Of a stretch of DNA of 64,000 nt, positions 43,621 to 53,434 are shown piece after piece. The DNA comes from Streptomyces sp. NBC_00582 (lineage in GTDB: Bacteria > Actinomycetota > Actinomycetes > Streptomycetales > Streptomycetaceae), in contig NZ_CP107772.1 in assembly GCF_036345155.1 (NCBI RefSeq), positions 2,604,001 through 2,668,000 on the forward strand, given 5' to 3'. Each line of letters begins with the position of its first letter. Within the stretch, counting starts at the first letter, position 1. The notes beneath the pieces are model-generated. The model did not search any database, was not told the origin of the DNA, and saw only the letters and a program-made list of their open reading frames with translations. The position numbers were made by a program, and so were the translations under genes.

Positions 43621-43988
43621 GTGGAGTCGTTCAACCGGTTCTCCCAGTGGATCGGCTTCGACAACCGCGGCGTCATCGCCGACAACGACCCCACCGAGCA
43701 GGAGAAGGCGATGAAGTTCAGCGCCCTGCTCACGAACGCGGTGATCTTCCACAATGCCCTGGACATCGCGGAGTCGCCCGTCAGCTACTGGAGGAAGGGT
43801 GGGAGATCGCCCCGGAGGACCTGGCCCACATCTCGCCGTACCTGACCGAGCACATCAACCCGTTCGGCGAGTACTCCACGCACGAACTAGGCATCCAGCC
43901 CGACGCATACGACCCGAAACTCGACGTCGACTTCACCCCGCTGCGCGAGCAGGACCCGACCGCCGTCGGCCTCGACCAGGCCGTCTGA
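43621..43988 (+). pseudogene. C-terminal fragment of a Tn3-family transposase
   Basis: FNRFSQWIGFDNRGVIADND, then QEKAMKFSALLTNAVIFHNA, then, after a one-base shift near 43776, VARQLLEEGWEIAPEDLAHI and LTEHINPFGEYSTHELG to the stop at 43988. This is the conserved end of the Tn3 DDE transposase. The catalytic core is missing, so it is a relic, cut close to the flank of IS110 copy B. Confidence 0.8.
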
Positions 43989-44061
43989 CGGTGACGTGCC
44001 TTCAGCGACGCAGGACGCTGACGCCTCCCTGCCCAGGATCGGGGCGTCCTCGCATCCTGAG

Positions 44062-44087
44062 CCTCCGGCGCCCGCCGGCGCCGGAGG
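44062..44087 (-). terminator. Terminator of the multicopper oxidase gene
   Basis: Perfect 11-bp stem CCTCCGGCGCC/GGCGCCGGAGG with loop CGCC, 5 bp beyond the stop at 44093. Confidence 0.8.
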
Positions 44088-44092
44088 GTTGG

Positions 44093-45781
44093 TCATCCAG
44101 CAGCGATGACGTTCAGGTAGCCCATCATTCCGGTGTCCTCGTGTCCGGTGATGTGGCAGTGGAAGAACCATTTACCGGTGAAGTCGGCGAAGCGTATCCG
44201 GATCACCACTTTTCCGGGCTTTCCCTTGACTGCGTGGGGCACGCTCATCACGTCCATGTAGTCGGCACGGGGCTGGGCGACACCGTTCACGCTGAGGATT
44301 TGGAACGGCGCGACATGGAGATGGAACGGATGATCGTGGCCACTCGTGTTGGTGAGCGTCCATTCTTCGACGGTTCCGAGGGTGGCCGGTTTCTTGAAAG
44401 TCGGCTTCGTGTGGTCGAACAGCTTGCCGTTGATCCAGAAGTTGTTGCCGCCGTCGTCGTTCAGGACGATGCTTCGGGATCGCGCGATGGGTTCTTTGGA
44501 CAGATCCGGGTGGGATCCGGGAAGCGGCCCGGCGATCTGGGGCGAAGTGGCCATGCCCGGCCGTCCTGCGGTGGCGGCCGGCCCCGCATTCCCGCTGTCC
44601 TTCTGGACGTTGACCTTCATGAGGGCGGTTTCGGGATATTCGTCGCCGGCGCCGTTGTCGGGGTCGGGCCCGGTCTTGTGGGCAAGGGTTCTGAGCCAGG
44701 TCGATCCGGTGGCTCCGGCGGTCACCAGGACGTCGAAGCGTCTGCCGGGCGGCATCAGAAGGTGTTTGGCCCGGGCCGGCGCCGCGGCGGGAATCCCGTC
44801 CTGGTTGACCACGGTGAAGGTGCCGCCGTCGAGCTGGAGGTCGTAGGTGATGGCGTAGCCTTCGTTGGCGATGCGCCACAGCTGGGTTTCCCCGGCTTTC
44901 ATGGTCAGCGTGGGCTGGTATTGGCCGTTGACCAGCCGGACCGTCGGCGATGCGGGCTCGAGGACCCCGTCGGGGTAGACGATCGAGCTGGATGAGTTGA
45001 TCTGGGTGTCCTTGAGCGCCAAGGTGTGAGCGGTGATCCCGCGGTAGGCCGGTGGCAGAGTTTCGCGGCTGTCCCCGACGATGATGGTTCCCGACAGCCC
45101 CGCCCCGATCTGGCTCTCAGTTCCATTGCAGCGAACGTTCGCGGGTGCGGGGCTCATCGTCATCCCCGGCATCGGATGGCCGTTCCCGTCGCACATCTCG
45201 TGGTCGTGGTACCAGTACGTTCCGGGTTCCTGGTTGGCGGGAATGTCGAGGTGGTAGGTCTGAATCTGCCCCGGCTTAACGGACAGGTCGATGTTGTCCG
45301 CGCTTCCCTCCGGGGACAGGTGCATCCCGTGGTAATGCAGGTTGGTGGACGTGCCAAGATGATTGGCCAGTTTCAAGGTGACACGCTGGCCTGGAACCAC
45401 ATGGAGGGTCGGCCCGACGAGACTCCCGTTGTAGGTTTCCGCGAGGACCTTCTTGCCCGAGATCATCACCTCTTGCTGAACCGCCGTCAGCTGGACGTTG
45501 AGATCCTTCGGGGTCGCCGGGTTGAGGTCGGACGGTTCCACCAGCGCAGCGCCGGGAGCCATGCCGGCCGCCTGCTCTTTGGTCGTCCGCAGCAACTTTC
45601 CCTTGGGCGGCGCGGGCGGCAGTCCGGCAAACGCCGGATCTGGCGCTTTGGTAGCCGCCGGGTGCGAGTGCGGCTCTGCGCTCTGGCAGCCTGCGAGGCA
45701 GACGGACAAGAGAGCAGCCGCGACAGCGACTGCTCCGAGGCGGGTGACGCGCGATCGAGGCGCGGTCGAGCGTGCGGACAA
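44093..45781 (-). CDS. Multicopper oxidase lipoprotein (three-domain, laccase/CueO-like)
   Basis: 562 residues from ATG 45781. Lipoprotein signal with lipobox LAGC (Cys near residue 32), so it is anchored outside the membrane. Copper sites: NLHYHGMHL and TYWYHDHE in domain 1, HPFHLHVAPF and HCHITGHEDTGMM in domain 3, giving the type 1 and trinuclear centres. Oxidises phenols or Cu(I) with O2. Length and layout agree with the family. The gene has its own terminator and is 302 bp from the next gene, so it stands alone. Confidence 0.92.
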   Translation of the reverse strand: MSARSTAPRSRVTRLGAVAVAAALLSVCLAGCQSAEPHSHPAATKAPDPAFAGLPPAPPKGKLLRTTKEQAAGMAPGAALVEPSDLNPATPKDLNVQLTAVQQEVMISGKKVLAETYNGSLVGPTLHVVPGQRVTLKLANHLGTSTNLHYHGMHLSPEGSADNIDLSVKPGQIQTYHLDIPANQEPGTYWYHDHEMCDGNGHPMPGMTMSPAPANVRCNGTESQIGAGLSGTIIVGDSRETLPPAYRGITAHTLALKDTQINSSSSIVYPDGVLEPASPTVRLVNGQYQPTLTMKAGETQLWRIANEGYAITYDLQLDGGTFTVVNQDGIPAAAPARAKHLLMPPGRRFDVLVTAGATGSTWLRTLAHKTGPDPDNGAGDEYPETALMKVNVQKDSGNAGPAATAGRPGMATSPQIAGPLPGSHPDLSKEPIARSRSIVLNDDGGNNFWINGKLFDHTKPTFKKPATLGTVEEWTLTNTSGHDHPFHLHVAPFQILSVNGVAQPRADYMDVMSVPHAVKGKPGKVVIRIRFADFTGKWFFHCHITGHEDTGMMGYLNVIAAG

Positions 45782-46083
45782 AGGCTTTCCTCACTGGGCG
45801 GCGGAGCAGATGCGCTCCTCGTGAACGGGAAGAACATTGAGACCCCGAATCGGGCGCCGGACGGGGCAAGCGGCTGAGGCCGATCAGGGCCGGCAGGGGG
45901 CAGTGTGACCGGGAAGGGCTGCCCCCGGTTCCTGCACGGGGACGACGGTGAGGAGCCGCTGCGGGCCGAGAGCCACTCCAGGGGCGCCCGCTACATCCCC
46001 GCGAAGGGGGACCATGCCACCTGCCTGGTCCATGGGCGGTGCAGGCCGGGGTGGGACATGGGGTGTCCCACCCCTACCGGGTG
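45782..46083. other. Intergenic region with a terminator
   Basis: No gene seen. Contains the hairpin at 46048-46074 close to the end of the next minus-strand gene and presumably the promoter of the multicopper oxidase. Confidence 0.5.
46048..46074 (-). terminator. Terminator of the 46084 gene
   Basis: Perfect 11-bp stem GGGGTGGGACA/TGTCCCACCCC with a 5-nt loop, 9 bp beyond the stop. Confidence 0.8.
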
Positions 46084-47343
46084 TCATCGGATGTGCCTCG
46101 CGGGCTTGGTGGCGGCGTTGAGGAGGTATTCCAGGGGGCCGCGGCGGAAGAAGCGGGACCAGGTTCCGGCGAACACGATCGCCCCGAGGATGAACATGAG
46201 CACCGGCACCCAGGACTGCTGGGTGACGTGCCCGGTCACGAGCGCGGGCCCGGGCAGCAGTGACTGTACGACGAAGTGGCCGACGTAGGCGGTCAGGGAC
46301 ATGGTGCCCACGGCGATGACGGGTGCCGCGAGGCGGCGCAGTCGCGGCAGGCGGTCCATCGCCACCGTCGCGCCCACGATCACGAGGATCGCGACTCCGA
46401 TGCTGCCGATGATGTCGAACGTGGTGCCGCTGTGCGGCCCGCCCGTCAGGAGCAACGAGGCCGGAAAACGGGGCTCGAGGGACCCGCTGTCGGGGGGCAT
46501 CGACCCGGAGTCGCCGGACGACGGCCCGCCTTCCGCGAGGCTCGCCAGCGCGTACTTGCCGGCCAACAGCAGGGACGTGCCGTAGGCGGCCACGGTGAGG
46601 GCGGCTCCGAGCGCGGCCAGGCGCCGCTGGACCCTGCCGGAGGACAGGTCGAGGCGGCCCAGCGCCATACCGGCGATCACGAACGGCATCCAGGTGATCA
46701 CCGGGTAGAAGCCGGTGAACAGCAGGTCGAGCACGCCGACCTCGCTGAGCCGGTGGAGCGGGTCGTAGGCGTTGATGCTCTGCTGGACCGGCTCGGTCAG
46801 CAGCCCGTTGAGGGCGAAGGCGAGCTGGGGTGTGACCAGGGCGAGGCCGGCCGCGGTGATCGCGAGGGTCCTGGCGCGCAGTCGCACCAGGGGCAGGGCG
46901 AGGAGGAAGTAGAGGCCGTAGAAGTTGAGAATGATCACCGGCCCGTAGACCGCCGCCAACGCGGTGCCCAGCGCCAGCAGGACCACGGCGCGGATGACGA
47001 TGCGGGCCTTCGCCTGACGGCCGGCCAGACCGGTCTTCGGTTCCCGGCGGCCGGAGATCAGCATCAGTGAGAACCCGGCGAGGGTGGCGAACAGCACCGA
47101 CGAGTGCCCCTCCGCCATGTACCGCACCCAGCTGGCGGCGCCGTGTGTGGCCGACAGCGGGGGGCCGATGTGCACGACGTACATGCCGAACACGGCCAGC
47201 GCGCGGGCCAGGTCCACCCCGACGAGGCGTCCCGTCGAGGGGCCGGACGAGGCCGGCGCGGCGGACTCGGGCGAGGTCCGGTGCTGCGGAGGCGAGTTCT
47301 CCTGCGGAGCTGACGTCTCCTGCAGCGGCTGCATCTCTGTCAT
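46084..47343 (-). CDS. Polytopic membrane protein, heparan-glucosaminide acetyltransferase/DUF418 type
   Basis: 419 residues from ATG 47343. After a Pro/Ser-rich cytoplasmic start come GRLVGVDLARALAVFGMYVV and an HIGPP segment, typical of the first helix of DUF1624/HGSNAT-like membrane acyltransferases. About ten hydrophobic spans follow, ending in a DUF418-like region (VIAVGTMSLTAYVGHFVVQS, FFRRGPLEYLLNA). Probably modifies a surface or exported sugar, but substrate is unknown. Transcribed away from the small gene at 47636. Confidence 0.83.
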   Translation of the reverse strand: MTEMQPLQETSAPQENSPPQHRTSPESAAPASSGPSTGRLVGVDLARALAVFGMYVVHIGPPLSATHGAASWVRYMAEGHSSVLFATLAGFSLMLISGRREPKTGLAGRQAKARIVIRAVVLLALGTALAAVYGPVIILNFYGLYFLLALPLVRLRARTLAITAAGLALVTPQLAFALNGLLTEPVQQSINAYDPLHRLSEVGVLDLLFTGFYPVITWMPFVIAGMALGRLDLSSGRVQRRLAALGAALTVAAYGTSLLLAGKYALASLAEGGPSSGDSGSMPPDSGSLEPRFPASLLLTGGPHSGTTFDIIGSIGVAILVIVGATVAMDRLPRLRRLAAPVIAVGTMSLTAYVGHFVVQSLLPGPALVTGHVTQQSWVPVLMFILGAIVFAGTWSRFFRRGPLEYLLNAATKPARHIR

Positions 47344-47635
47344 GCGGAAAACCTCGCGCGGACGTCAGGAGGCGGACCATCCGGCGATCTTCGGTAACGG
47401 CCCCGCCGTTCGGCGGGTACTGCCCTGCCGACCGGCGGAGTGTTCTCCCGGCGACCGGGTCCGGCGCGACCGGAGGGCGGTCTTCGTCAGCCACTCGGCG
47501 GGGGTGTACCCGACGGTTGCCGGATGGGCGTGAGCCAACGGGCTTTGCAGGCTTGAGGCATGACACAAACGTGCGCGATACAAGGAGACCGACACCTCGT
47601 CCGCGGCACCGCCTGAAACGCGGGGCCGCGACGTC

Positions 47636-47776
47636 ATGCCTCGCAAGGGCGACTTCCGGGAGCTTCTTGGCCTCGCTCTGGCGGCGGGCGCCTTCGTCCT
47701 GTTCGTCGCTCGCCCTGAGCTCCCCGAAGCCCTGGTGCACACCTTCGTCACCGGGGCAGCCGGATTCACTCCCTGA
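47636..47776 (+). CDS. Small membrane protein upstream of the ABC exporter
   Basis: 46 residues: a basic start MPRKGDFRELLG, a hydrophobic span LALAAGAFVLFVA and a short tail ending GAAGFTP. Good third-position G+C. No clear Shine-Dalgarno. The ABC transporter gene starts 72 bp later on the same strand, so it may be a small subunit or a leader gene. Confidence 0.45.
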   Translation: MPRKGDFRELLGLALAAGAFVLFVARPELPEALVHTFVTGAAGFTP

Positions 47777-47847
47777 GCCGACACGTGATCATGCCTGGCA
47801 TGCCGGAGCGCTGATGCAGTGGCCGGCACACAGAAGAAAGGAAGTTC

Positions 47848-49635
47848 GTGAACACCGCATCCGCCCCGACGACGGATGAAACATCCCTGTCCGGCCGAGA
47901 GACGGTCAAAGCGCTGAGCGCATATGTCCGCCCGCACCGGTGGGCCGTCGCCCTCGGCCTGCTGTGCGCCCTGGTCGGGACTGCGGGGGGACTGCTGCAG
48001 CCGCTGGCTACGAAGGCGCTGGTGGACCGGCTCGCCTCCGGTGAGACCATCACGGGGATCCTGGTCGCGCTCACCGCTCTGGTGGTGGTGGGCACTGCGG
48101 TCGAGGCGTTCGGCGCGTATGTGCTGGAGCGGACGGCGGAGACGGTGGTGCTGGCCGCGCGGCGCACCCTTGTGGGGCGGTTGCTGCGGCTGCGGATCGC
48201 GGAGTGGGAGCGGATCGCGCCGGGTGACCTGATGTCCCGCATCACCTCGGACACGACGCTGCTGCGCGCGGTCAGCACCCAGGCGGTCGTCTCCGCGGCC
48301 ACGGGCGCGGTGGCCTTCGTGGCGGCGATCGTGATGATGGCGTTTCTGGACGTCGCGCTGCTGGGTGTGACGCTCGGCGTGGTCGCGCTGACCGGTGGGG
48401 CCGCCGCCCTGGTGATGCCGAGGATCGCGCATGCCACCGAGCGTGCGCAGAAGGCGGTCGGTGAGATCTCCACCGCGTTGGAACGGGCTCTCGGGGCGTT
48501 CCGTACGGTGAAGGCGTCAGGTGCGGAGGAGCGGGAGACCGCGCGGGTGGAGGCGGCGGCACGGCGGGCGTGGCGGCACGGAGTGAAGAGTGCCAAGTGG
48601 CAGTCCGTGGCCGGCTCGGCGGACGAACTCGCCGTCCAGTTGGCATTTGTCGCGGTGCTCGCGGTCGGCGGGGCGCGGGTGGCGTCCGGGGCGATTCACG
48701 TGTCCACGCTCATCGCCTTCCTGCTGTACCTCTTCTACCTGATCGAGCCGGTGTCCAAGCTGGTCGACGCCATTTCCCACTACCAGGAGGGGGCGGCAGC
48801 GATCTCCCGGATCGCGCAGGTGGAACGCCTGTCGACAGAGCCGACATCCCGGCGAATGAGTGTCCTGCCCAGGCAGGCAGCGGGAGTGTCGGGTCCGGCG
48901 TCGGTCCGCTTCGAGGACGTGTCCTTCCGCTACCGCCCGGGCCTGCCGCACGTCCACCGGCAGATGAGTTTCGAGGTACCGGGCACCGGGCTGACGGCCT
49001 TCGTGGGCCCCTCGGGTGCGGGCAAGTCGACCATCTTCGCGCTCATCGAGCGATTCCACGAGGCCACCGGCGGCCGGGTCCTGGTCGACGGCAAGAACGT
49101 ACAGGACTGGCCCCTGACCGAGCTGCGGTCCGCCATCGGCTATGTGGAGCAGGACGCTCCGGTGCTCGCCGGCACGCTCAGGGAGAACCTTGTCTTCGCC
49201 GCGCCCGGCACGACGGACGACGACCTCCGCGACGTCCTGGCCCGGACGGGGCTCGACACCCTCGTCGAGCGCCTGCCCCACGGCCTGGACACCCAGCTCG
49301 GACACCGTGGCTCGAAGCTGTCGGGATGCGAGCGGCAGCGCATCGCCATCGCCCGCGCCCTGCTGCGGCGGCCCCGGCTGTTGCTCCTTGACGAGGCGAC
49401 CTCGCAGCTCGACGCCGTCAACGAGCTGGCGCTGCGGGATGTCATCGCGGAGGTGGCCCGCGAGACCACGGTGTTGGTGGTGGCCCACCGCCTGTCGACG
49501 GTGACAGGCGCCGACCGGATCGTCGTGATGGACGCCGGCCGGGTTCGGGCCGTGGGCACCCATGAGGAACTGGTGGCCCAGGACCGGCTGTACGCGCAGC
49601 TGGCGGCCACTCAGCTCCTGGCCCCTGCGCGATGA
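47848..49635 (+). CDS. ABC exporter, fused membrane and ATPase domains
   Basis: 595 residues from a GTG at 47848 with GAAAGGAAG upstream. Residues 30-320 contain six membrane helices (ABC_membrane); the rest is the ATPase: FVGPSGAGKSTIFALIERF (Walker A), YVEQDAPVLAGTLRENLVF (Q-loop), LSGCERQRIAIARALL (C-loop), LLLLDEATSQLD (Walker B), VLVVAHRLSTV (His switch). The C-loop has Cys where Gly is normal in LSGG, which could weaken ATP hydrolysis. Half-transporter, probably homodimeric, of the multidrug/lipid type. The 49632 ATG overlaps its stop (ATGA). Confidence 0.92.
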   Translation: MNTASAPTTDETSLSGRETVKALSAYVRPHRWAVALGLLCALVGTAGGLLQPLATKALVDRLASGETITGILVALTALVVVGTAVEAFGAYVLERTAETVVLAARRTLVGRLLRLRIAEWERIAPGDLMSRITSDTTLLRAVSTQAVVSAATGAVAFVAAIVMMAFLDVALLGVTLGVVALTGGAAALVMPRIAHATERAQKAVGEISTALERALGAFRTVKASGAEERETARVEAAARRAWRHGVKSAKWQSVAGSADELAVQLAFVAVLAVGGARVASGAIHVSTLIAFLLYLFYLIEPVSKLVDAISHYQEGAAAISRIAQVERLSTEPTSRRMSVLPRQAAGVSGPASVRFEDVSFRYRPGLPHVHRQMSFEVPGTGLTAFVGPSGAGKSTIFALIERFHEATGGRVLVDGKNVQDWPLTELRSAIGYVEQDAPVLAGTLRENLVFAAPGTTDDDLRDVLARTGLDTLVERLPHGLDTQLGHRGSKLSGCERQRIAIARALLRRPRLLLLDEATSQLDAVNELALRDVIAEVARETTVLVVAHRLSTVTGADRIVVMDAGRVRAVGTHEELVAQDRLYAQLAATQLLAPAR

Positions 49636-49724
49636 CCCCTCACACGCCGGGTTGTCCGGCCGCCCACGGCTGCGTTCCCGGCCGGACGACCACGCGCGTC
49701 GACACTTACGGAAACCAAGACCCG

Positions 49725-50087
49725 ATGAGGCCGTTTATGTATGCCGAGTCCGCCATCCGCTGCAGGCGTGCTGTGTGGGGCTGGCTGGCGCAGCCGACTG
49801 CGCTGTTCGGCGGTGTGTACGGGCTCCTGGTGTCGAGTTCGGCCGTTGCCGCGCTGACGCAGTTCGGCGAGGTGACTCGGGCGGCGCGTATGGACGACGC
49901 TGTGTGGGTGCTGTTCACCGCCCTCGCCTCGGCCCTGGCCCATGGTTATGCCCACCAGATCGCGCACCGAGATGCCCAGGGCCATCCCGGCGTACGCGGT
50001 GTGGTGCGTGCCGTGCTCGCCGAATGGCCGCTGGTAGTGGCGGCGTTGCCCACCGCACTGCTGCTATGGGGGGCCGGTCTTGGCTAG
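49725..50087 (+). CDS. Membrane protein, 3' end cut off by the IS701 insertion
   Basis: 120 residues from ATG 49725 (MRPFMYAESAIRCRR); an ATG at 49632 overlapping the ABC stop is the alternative start. Hydrophobic spans AQPTALFGGVYGLLVSSSAV and AVWVLFTALASALAHGYAH, then EWPLVVAALPTALLLWGAGLG and a TAG made by the target duplication CTAG (50084-50087) of the IS. The natural C-terminus is therefore lost. Family not recognised. Confidence 0.6.
   Translation: MRPFMYAESAIRCRRAVWGWLAQPTALFGGVYGLLVSSSAVAALTQFGEVTRAARMDDAVWVLFTALASALAHGYAHQIAHRDAQGHPGVRGVVRAVLAEWPLVVAALPTALLLWGAGLG
50084..50087. repeat. Target-site duplication (left) of the IS701 element
   Basis: CTAG, repeated at 53804-53807 at the other end of the element. 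Four-base YTAR-type duplications are usual for IS701. Confidence 0.7.
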
Positions 50088-50262
50088 TACTCCAGCAGTA
50101 CTTCGTGGCTTGACCTGGGGAAACGTCGAGCGGTGGGAGTGTAGCGGGCGGGGTGCCGTCACGGACGGCTTCTGCCCGCACGCCCCTCGAAAGAGTGCCC
50201 ACGACGGCGGTAGTGGCAGCGGCGGGCCACCGCTTGGCGCCGTCGGCGCCAGTGCGACCAGC

Positions 50263-51188
50263 TCAACGCATGGGTGAGGGGGTGATGGTCTCGGGGTATG
50301 TGAGCTGCCAGGAGTCGCCGCACTTCCGCCACGGTGAGCTCGATGACCACGTCATCCTCACCGGCGGATCCCCCTTTTCGGCTGCTCGCGCACTCATCGC
50401 CGCGAGGAAGGCGTGGGCGACCATGGCCAGGGTGATGTGCCGGTACCAGCCGACATAGCGGCGGACCTCGTACTCGTCCAGGCCGCACTCGTTCTTCGCC
50501 GCCTGGAAACACTCCTCGATCGCCCACCGGGCGCCGGCGACGCGCACCAGTTCCTCCACTGCGACATCCAGCGGTGCGTATGCGAGGTAGTAGGCGATCT
50601 CGTCCGGCCGGCTCAGGCTGCGCCGTGCCAGCGCCCACCGCCGACGGATCAGCACGCCGTCCTGATGGTCGTACTCGGCCACGGGCCTCAACTGGAGGGC
50701 CGCCCAGTCGTATTCGCGCTGCCCCTTTGCACCCGCGCCGCAGGAACGGCGTTCCCATGCCTGGTCGGGGGCCTGCTCGAAGACCCTGTCGATGCGTGGA
50801 CCGGCCAGGGAGAACTGGGACTTGGGGACGGCCAGGACATAGCCGACGCCGGATGTTTCCAGCATCCGGCGGAAGCGGTTGTCCTGTCCGTAAGCGGCGT
50901 CCGCCGCGACCCAGGCGACCGGCAGCGGCGAGGCCAGCGCCCTGCTGACGATCGTGGCCGCGAGGGTGTTCTTGGTGGCGAACTCCCGCTGGTCGGGGAC
51001 CTTGGCCGCGCGGCAGCGGTCGCGGTCGTCGGTCCAGGACTTGGGCAGGTAGAGCTCGCGGTCCACCAGGGCGCGGCCAGCAGTGCTGGCGTAGGCGGCG
51101 AAGACGCCGATCTGGCAGTTCTCGGTGCGGCCGGCGGTGCCGGAGTACTGCCTTTGGACGCCGGCGGAGGTGGTGCCTTTCTTCAGGA
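50263..51188 (-). CDS. IS701 transposase, exon 2 (C-terminal two-thirds)
   Basis: Starts in frame after the intron with FLKKGTTSAGVQRQYSGTAG, followed by QIGVFAAYASTAGRALVDRE, WVAADAAYGQDNRFRRMLE (a catalytic DDE acidic region), YVLAVPKSQFS, and ARWAIEECFQAAKNECGLDE (the last acidic residue). Joined to exon 1 (53750-53435) at the predicted splice sites it gives 413 residues without a break, the normal family length. Confidence 0.9.
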
Positions 51189-51251
51189 GTTGGGTCGGGG
51201 ACGGGACGCCATGCACCCTCTCGGGTGTCGGTTTTCCCATCCCCGCCCGCC

Positions 51252-51286
51252 GAACCGGACGTGCCCGTTGGCCGAGCATCCGGCTC
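51252..51286 (-). ncRNA. Domain V of the group II intron
   Basis: GAGCCGGATGCTCGG, then CCAACGGGCACGTCCGGTTC, matches the bacterial domain V pattern GAGCCGUAUGC...GCACGUACGGUUC, with the catalytic AGC triad at the 5' strand and paired GAGCCGG/CCGGTTC arms. This is the catalytic core of the ribozyme. Confidence 0.85.
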
Positions 51287-51304
51287 TCCACGTGATCCGA
51301 TGGA

Positions 51305-52831
51305 TCAGGCGAGGTATTCACTGACCTGACCGACGAAGGCCACATCGTCGTGGCTGGTCCGGCGGAAGCGAGCCCCGCGTGGATCGACCTCGTCGATGTT
51401 GTAGGGCGTGCTGATCTGCGCTCCGCGGAAGCGGTAGCGTTCGACCTTCATCTTCGCCGGGTTGTAGAGAACGATCCCGCCCTCTGCGATGCTGTCCGCT
51501 GGGAAATATCGGCGTCGCATCTGTTTCCAGGTCATGCGGGGGTGCTTGCGGCGAATCCAGAGATTCATTCTCCGCCACGCGTACCAGCCGAGGTACGAGA
51601 ACGTCTTCTTCGAGACGCCGTAGCGGAAATAGGCTGCCCAGCCCCGAAGAACCGGGTTGACCGCCCGCAGCACCTCCTCCAACGAGAGCGAGGTCATACC
51701 ACGCCCCGTCAACTTCTTGATCTTGTGCATCACCGATGCCAAAGCCTGCTTGGCCGGAATGGTGAGCACAACACGACGACCTCCGCCCCAGGGCCTGCGC
51801 TGGATGTGGAAGCCCAGGAAGACGAACCCGTCGTCGATGTGTGTGATGTGGGTCTTCTCGTCCGAAAGGGTCATCTTCAGCCTGTTGGCCAGCAGCACAC
51901 CGATCTCCGTCTTCAGTGCTTCAGCCTCTTCCCTCGTGCCGTGCACAAGCACTACGAAGTCATCGGCGTAACGCACCAGCCGGAAGTTCGGCAGCCCCTT
52001 GCGACGCCGATGCTGCCGACGCCAGGCCGGGGTCATCTCGATGTCCCAGATCCGCGAGAAATGCCGGTCCAGGACGGAGAGATAGATGTTCGCCAACAGC
52101 GGTGAGACGCCTCCTCCTTGCGGAGTTCCGGTGAGGGACTCCGCGAATCCACCCTGCAATTCGACAACTCCGGTCCGCAGAAACGCGCTGACCAGCCGCA
52201 GAACCTTGCGGTCCTTGACGCGCTCGGCCACCAGGTCCATTAGGACGTGGTGATCGACGTTGTCGAAGCAAGCCTTGATGTCGCCCTCGATGACCCACTC
52301 GTAGTTCGACGGCTTACTGGTGAAGTGGTGGATCTCGGCGATGGCATCCTGAGCCCGACGTCCAGGCCGGTATCCGTAACTGGATGGATAGAAATCGACC
52401 TCGAAGATCGGTTCCAGGACCAACTTGAGAGCCATCTGCGCCACCCGGTCGCGCAGAGTCGGGATACCCAAGTAACGAACCTTTCCGTTCTTCTTGGGAA
52501 TCACCGCCTGCTTGACCGGAAGCTCCGTGAAGGACCCGTCCTTGAGCGAAGAGCGAAGCTCCTCCAGGAACGGAATCAATCCATGACGTTCCTCGACGTG
52601 ATAACGGGTGACCCCCACGCCCGCTGTCCTGGCACCCCGGTTGCCAGAGACCCGTTCCCAGGCCACCAATAATGTGGCCTGATCACAGATCAAGTTGAAT
52701 ACATCATCGAACCGGCGATCCGGTTCGGTCCTTGCCCATCGGTGCAGCTTGATCTGCTGATCGAGTACCCGTCGCTCAGCCGTCATACTGCCCGGCCAAG
52801 TTGTTGTCGACGGCACGTCGTTATTCAACAA
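51305..52831 (-). CDS. ltrA: Group II intron reverse transcriptase/maturase
   Basis: 508 residues from a TTG at 52831. RT motifs: PKKNGKVRYLGIPTLRDRVA (RT2), YGYRPGRRAQDAI, WVIEGDIKACFDNVDHHVL (RT3), TPQGGGVSPLLANIYLSVLD (RT4), LVRYADDFVVLVHG (RT5, YADD). The maturase/X domain follows (RGWAAYFRYGVSKKTF). The C-terminal part lacks the Cys/His pattern of the HNH endonuclease domain, so it is an En-minus type. It catalyses splicing and mobility of the host intron. Confidence 0.92.
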   Translation of the reverse strand: MLNNDVPSTTTWPGSMTAERRVLDQQIKLHRWARTEPDRRFDDVFNLICDQATLLVAWERVSGNRGARTAGVGVTRYHVEERHGLIPFLEELRSSLKDGSFTELPVKQAVIPKKNGKVRYLGIPTLRDRVAQMALKLVLEPIFEVDFYPSSYGYRPGRRAQDAIAEIHHFTSKPSNYEWVIEGDIKACFDNVDHHVLMDLVAERVKDRKVLRLVSAFLRTGVVELQGGFAESLTGTPQGGGVSPLLANIYLSVLDRHFSRIWDIEMTPAWRRQHRRRKGLPNFRLVRYADDFVVLVHGTREEAEALKTEIGVLLANRLKMTLSDEKTHITHIDDGFVFLGFHIQRRPWGGGRRVVLTIPAKQALASVMHKIKKLTGRGMTSLSLEEVLRAVNPVLRGWAAYFRYGVSKKTFSYLGWYAWRRMNLWIRRKHPRMTWKQMRRRYFPADSIAEGGIVLYNPAKMKVERYRFRGAQISTPYNIDEVDPRGARFRRTSHDDVAFVGQVSEYLA

Positions 52832-53434
52832 CGTTCCTCCCCGACAGCAGTCCTGCTGCTATCACGCTGCCGCCCTTTCCCGTGTGACCGGCTTTCCCGG
52901 CCTCTGAGTACTACGGCGACTCCGCCACGATCTGGCGTCATCAGCGGTCATTGCGCCTGCCCGCCGCCCGGCCGGCTGCCGGACGGGGAGGGCGATGCCA
53001 GATCGCTTCCCACGTTCACTGAGAATCTTTGCGACGGCTTCGGTGCCCGGCTTTACCCCGGCAGCATCGCCACGGACCGCATATCGCAGGATTGGTCCGG
53101 GCCTCCCGACGTGCCACAAGCTAAGGACGTCAGGAGAGGAGAGGCCACCGGATAGAGCACTCTCCAGCACTGCAGCGCGGTCCATCCACCAGATTTGGCA
53201 GACCGCTGACGACTCACGGGGCTTCAACCACCGGTTCAGTTTCCTTGCACCCATTCCGTCTTCGCTTGCGGGCACGAACCATCTGGTGGTCTCGGTTCGC
53301 CCCTACGTTGTCGAGGCCGCTTCCAGCTTCACCCCCAACCCAGGGTTCCGCCTGCCTCCAGCTTCAGCCAGTCACTGCGATGACCAGCGGCGGGTTCTCC
53401 CTCCCGCTCGATTCCTCAGCGCCTCGTGGCGCAC

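Larger units (their letters stand above)
51189..53434 (-). mobile_element. Group II intron with reverse transcriptase
   Basis: On the minus strand the intron begins GTGCGCC (53434; consensus GUGYG) and ends CCCAAC (51189; consensus AY). Exon sequences either side join as ACC-GGT-TTC-CTG-AAG, restoring the TGFLKK of IS701 transposases. A domain V hairpin lies near the 3' end (51286-51252), and the RT gene is in domain IV. 2246 nt is normal. The ribozyme part upstream of the RT occupies 52832-53434. Confidence 0.88.

Noticed and set aside
45884..47740. 618-codon minus-strand frame
   Set aside because: Overlaps the DUF418-type gene in another frame and has Arg/Pro-rich shadow composition; the 46084 gene has clear membrane helices.
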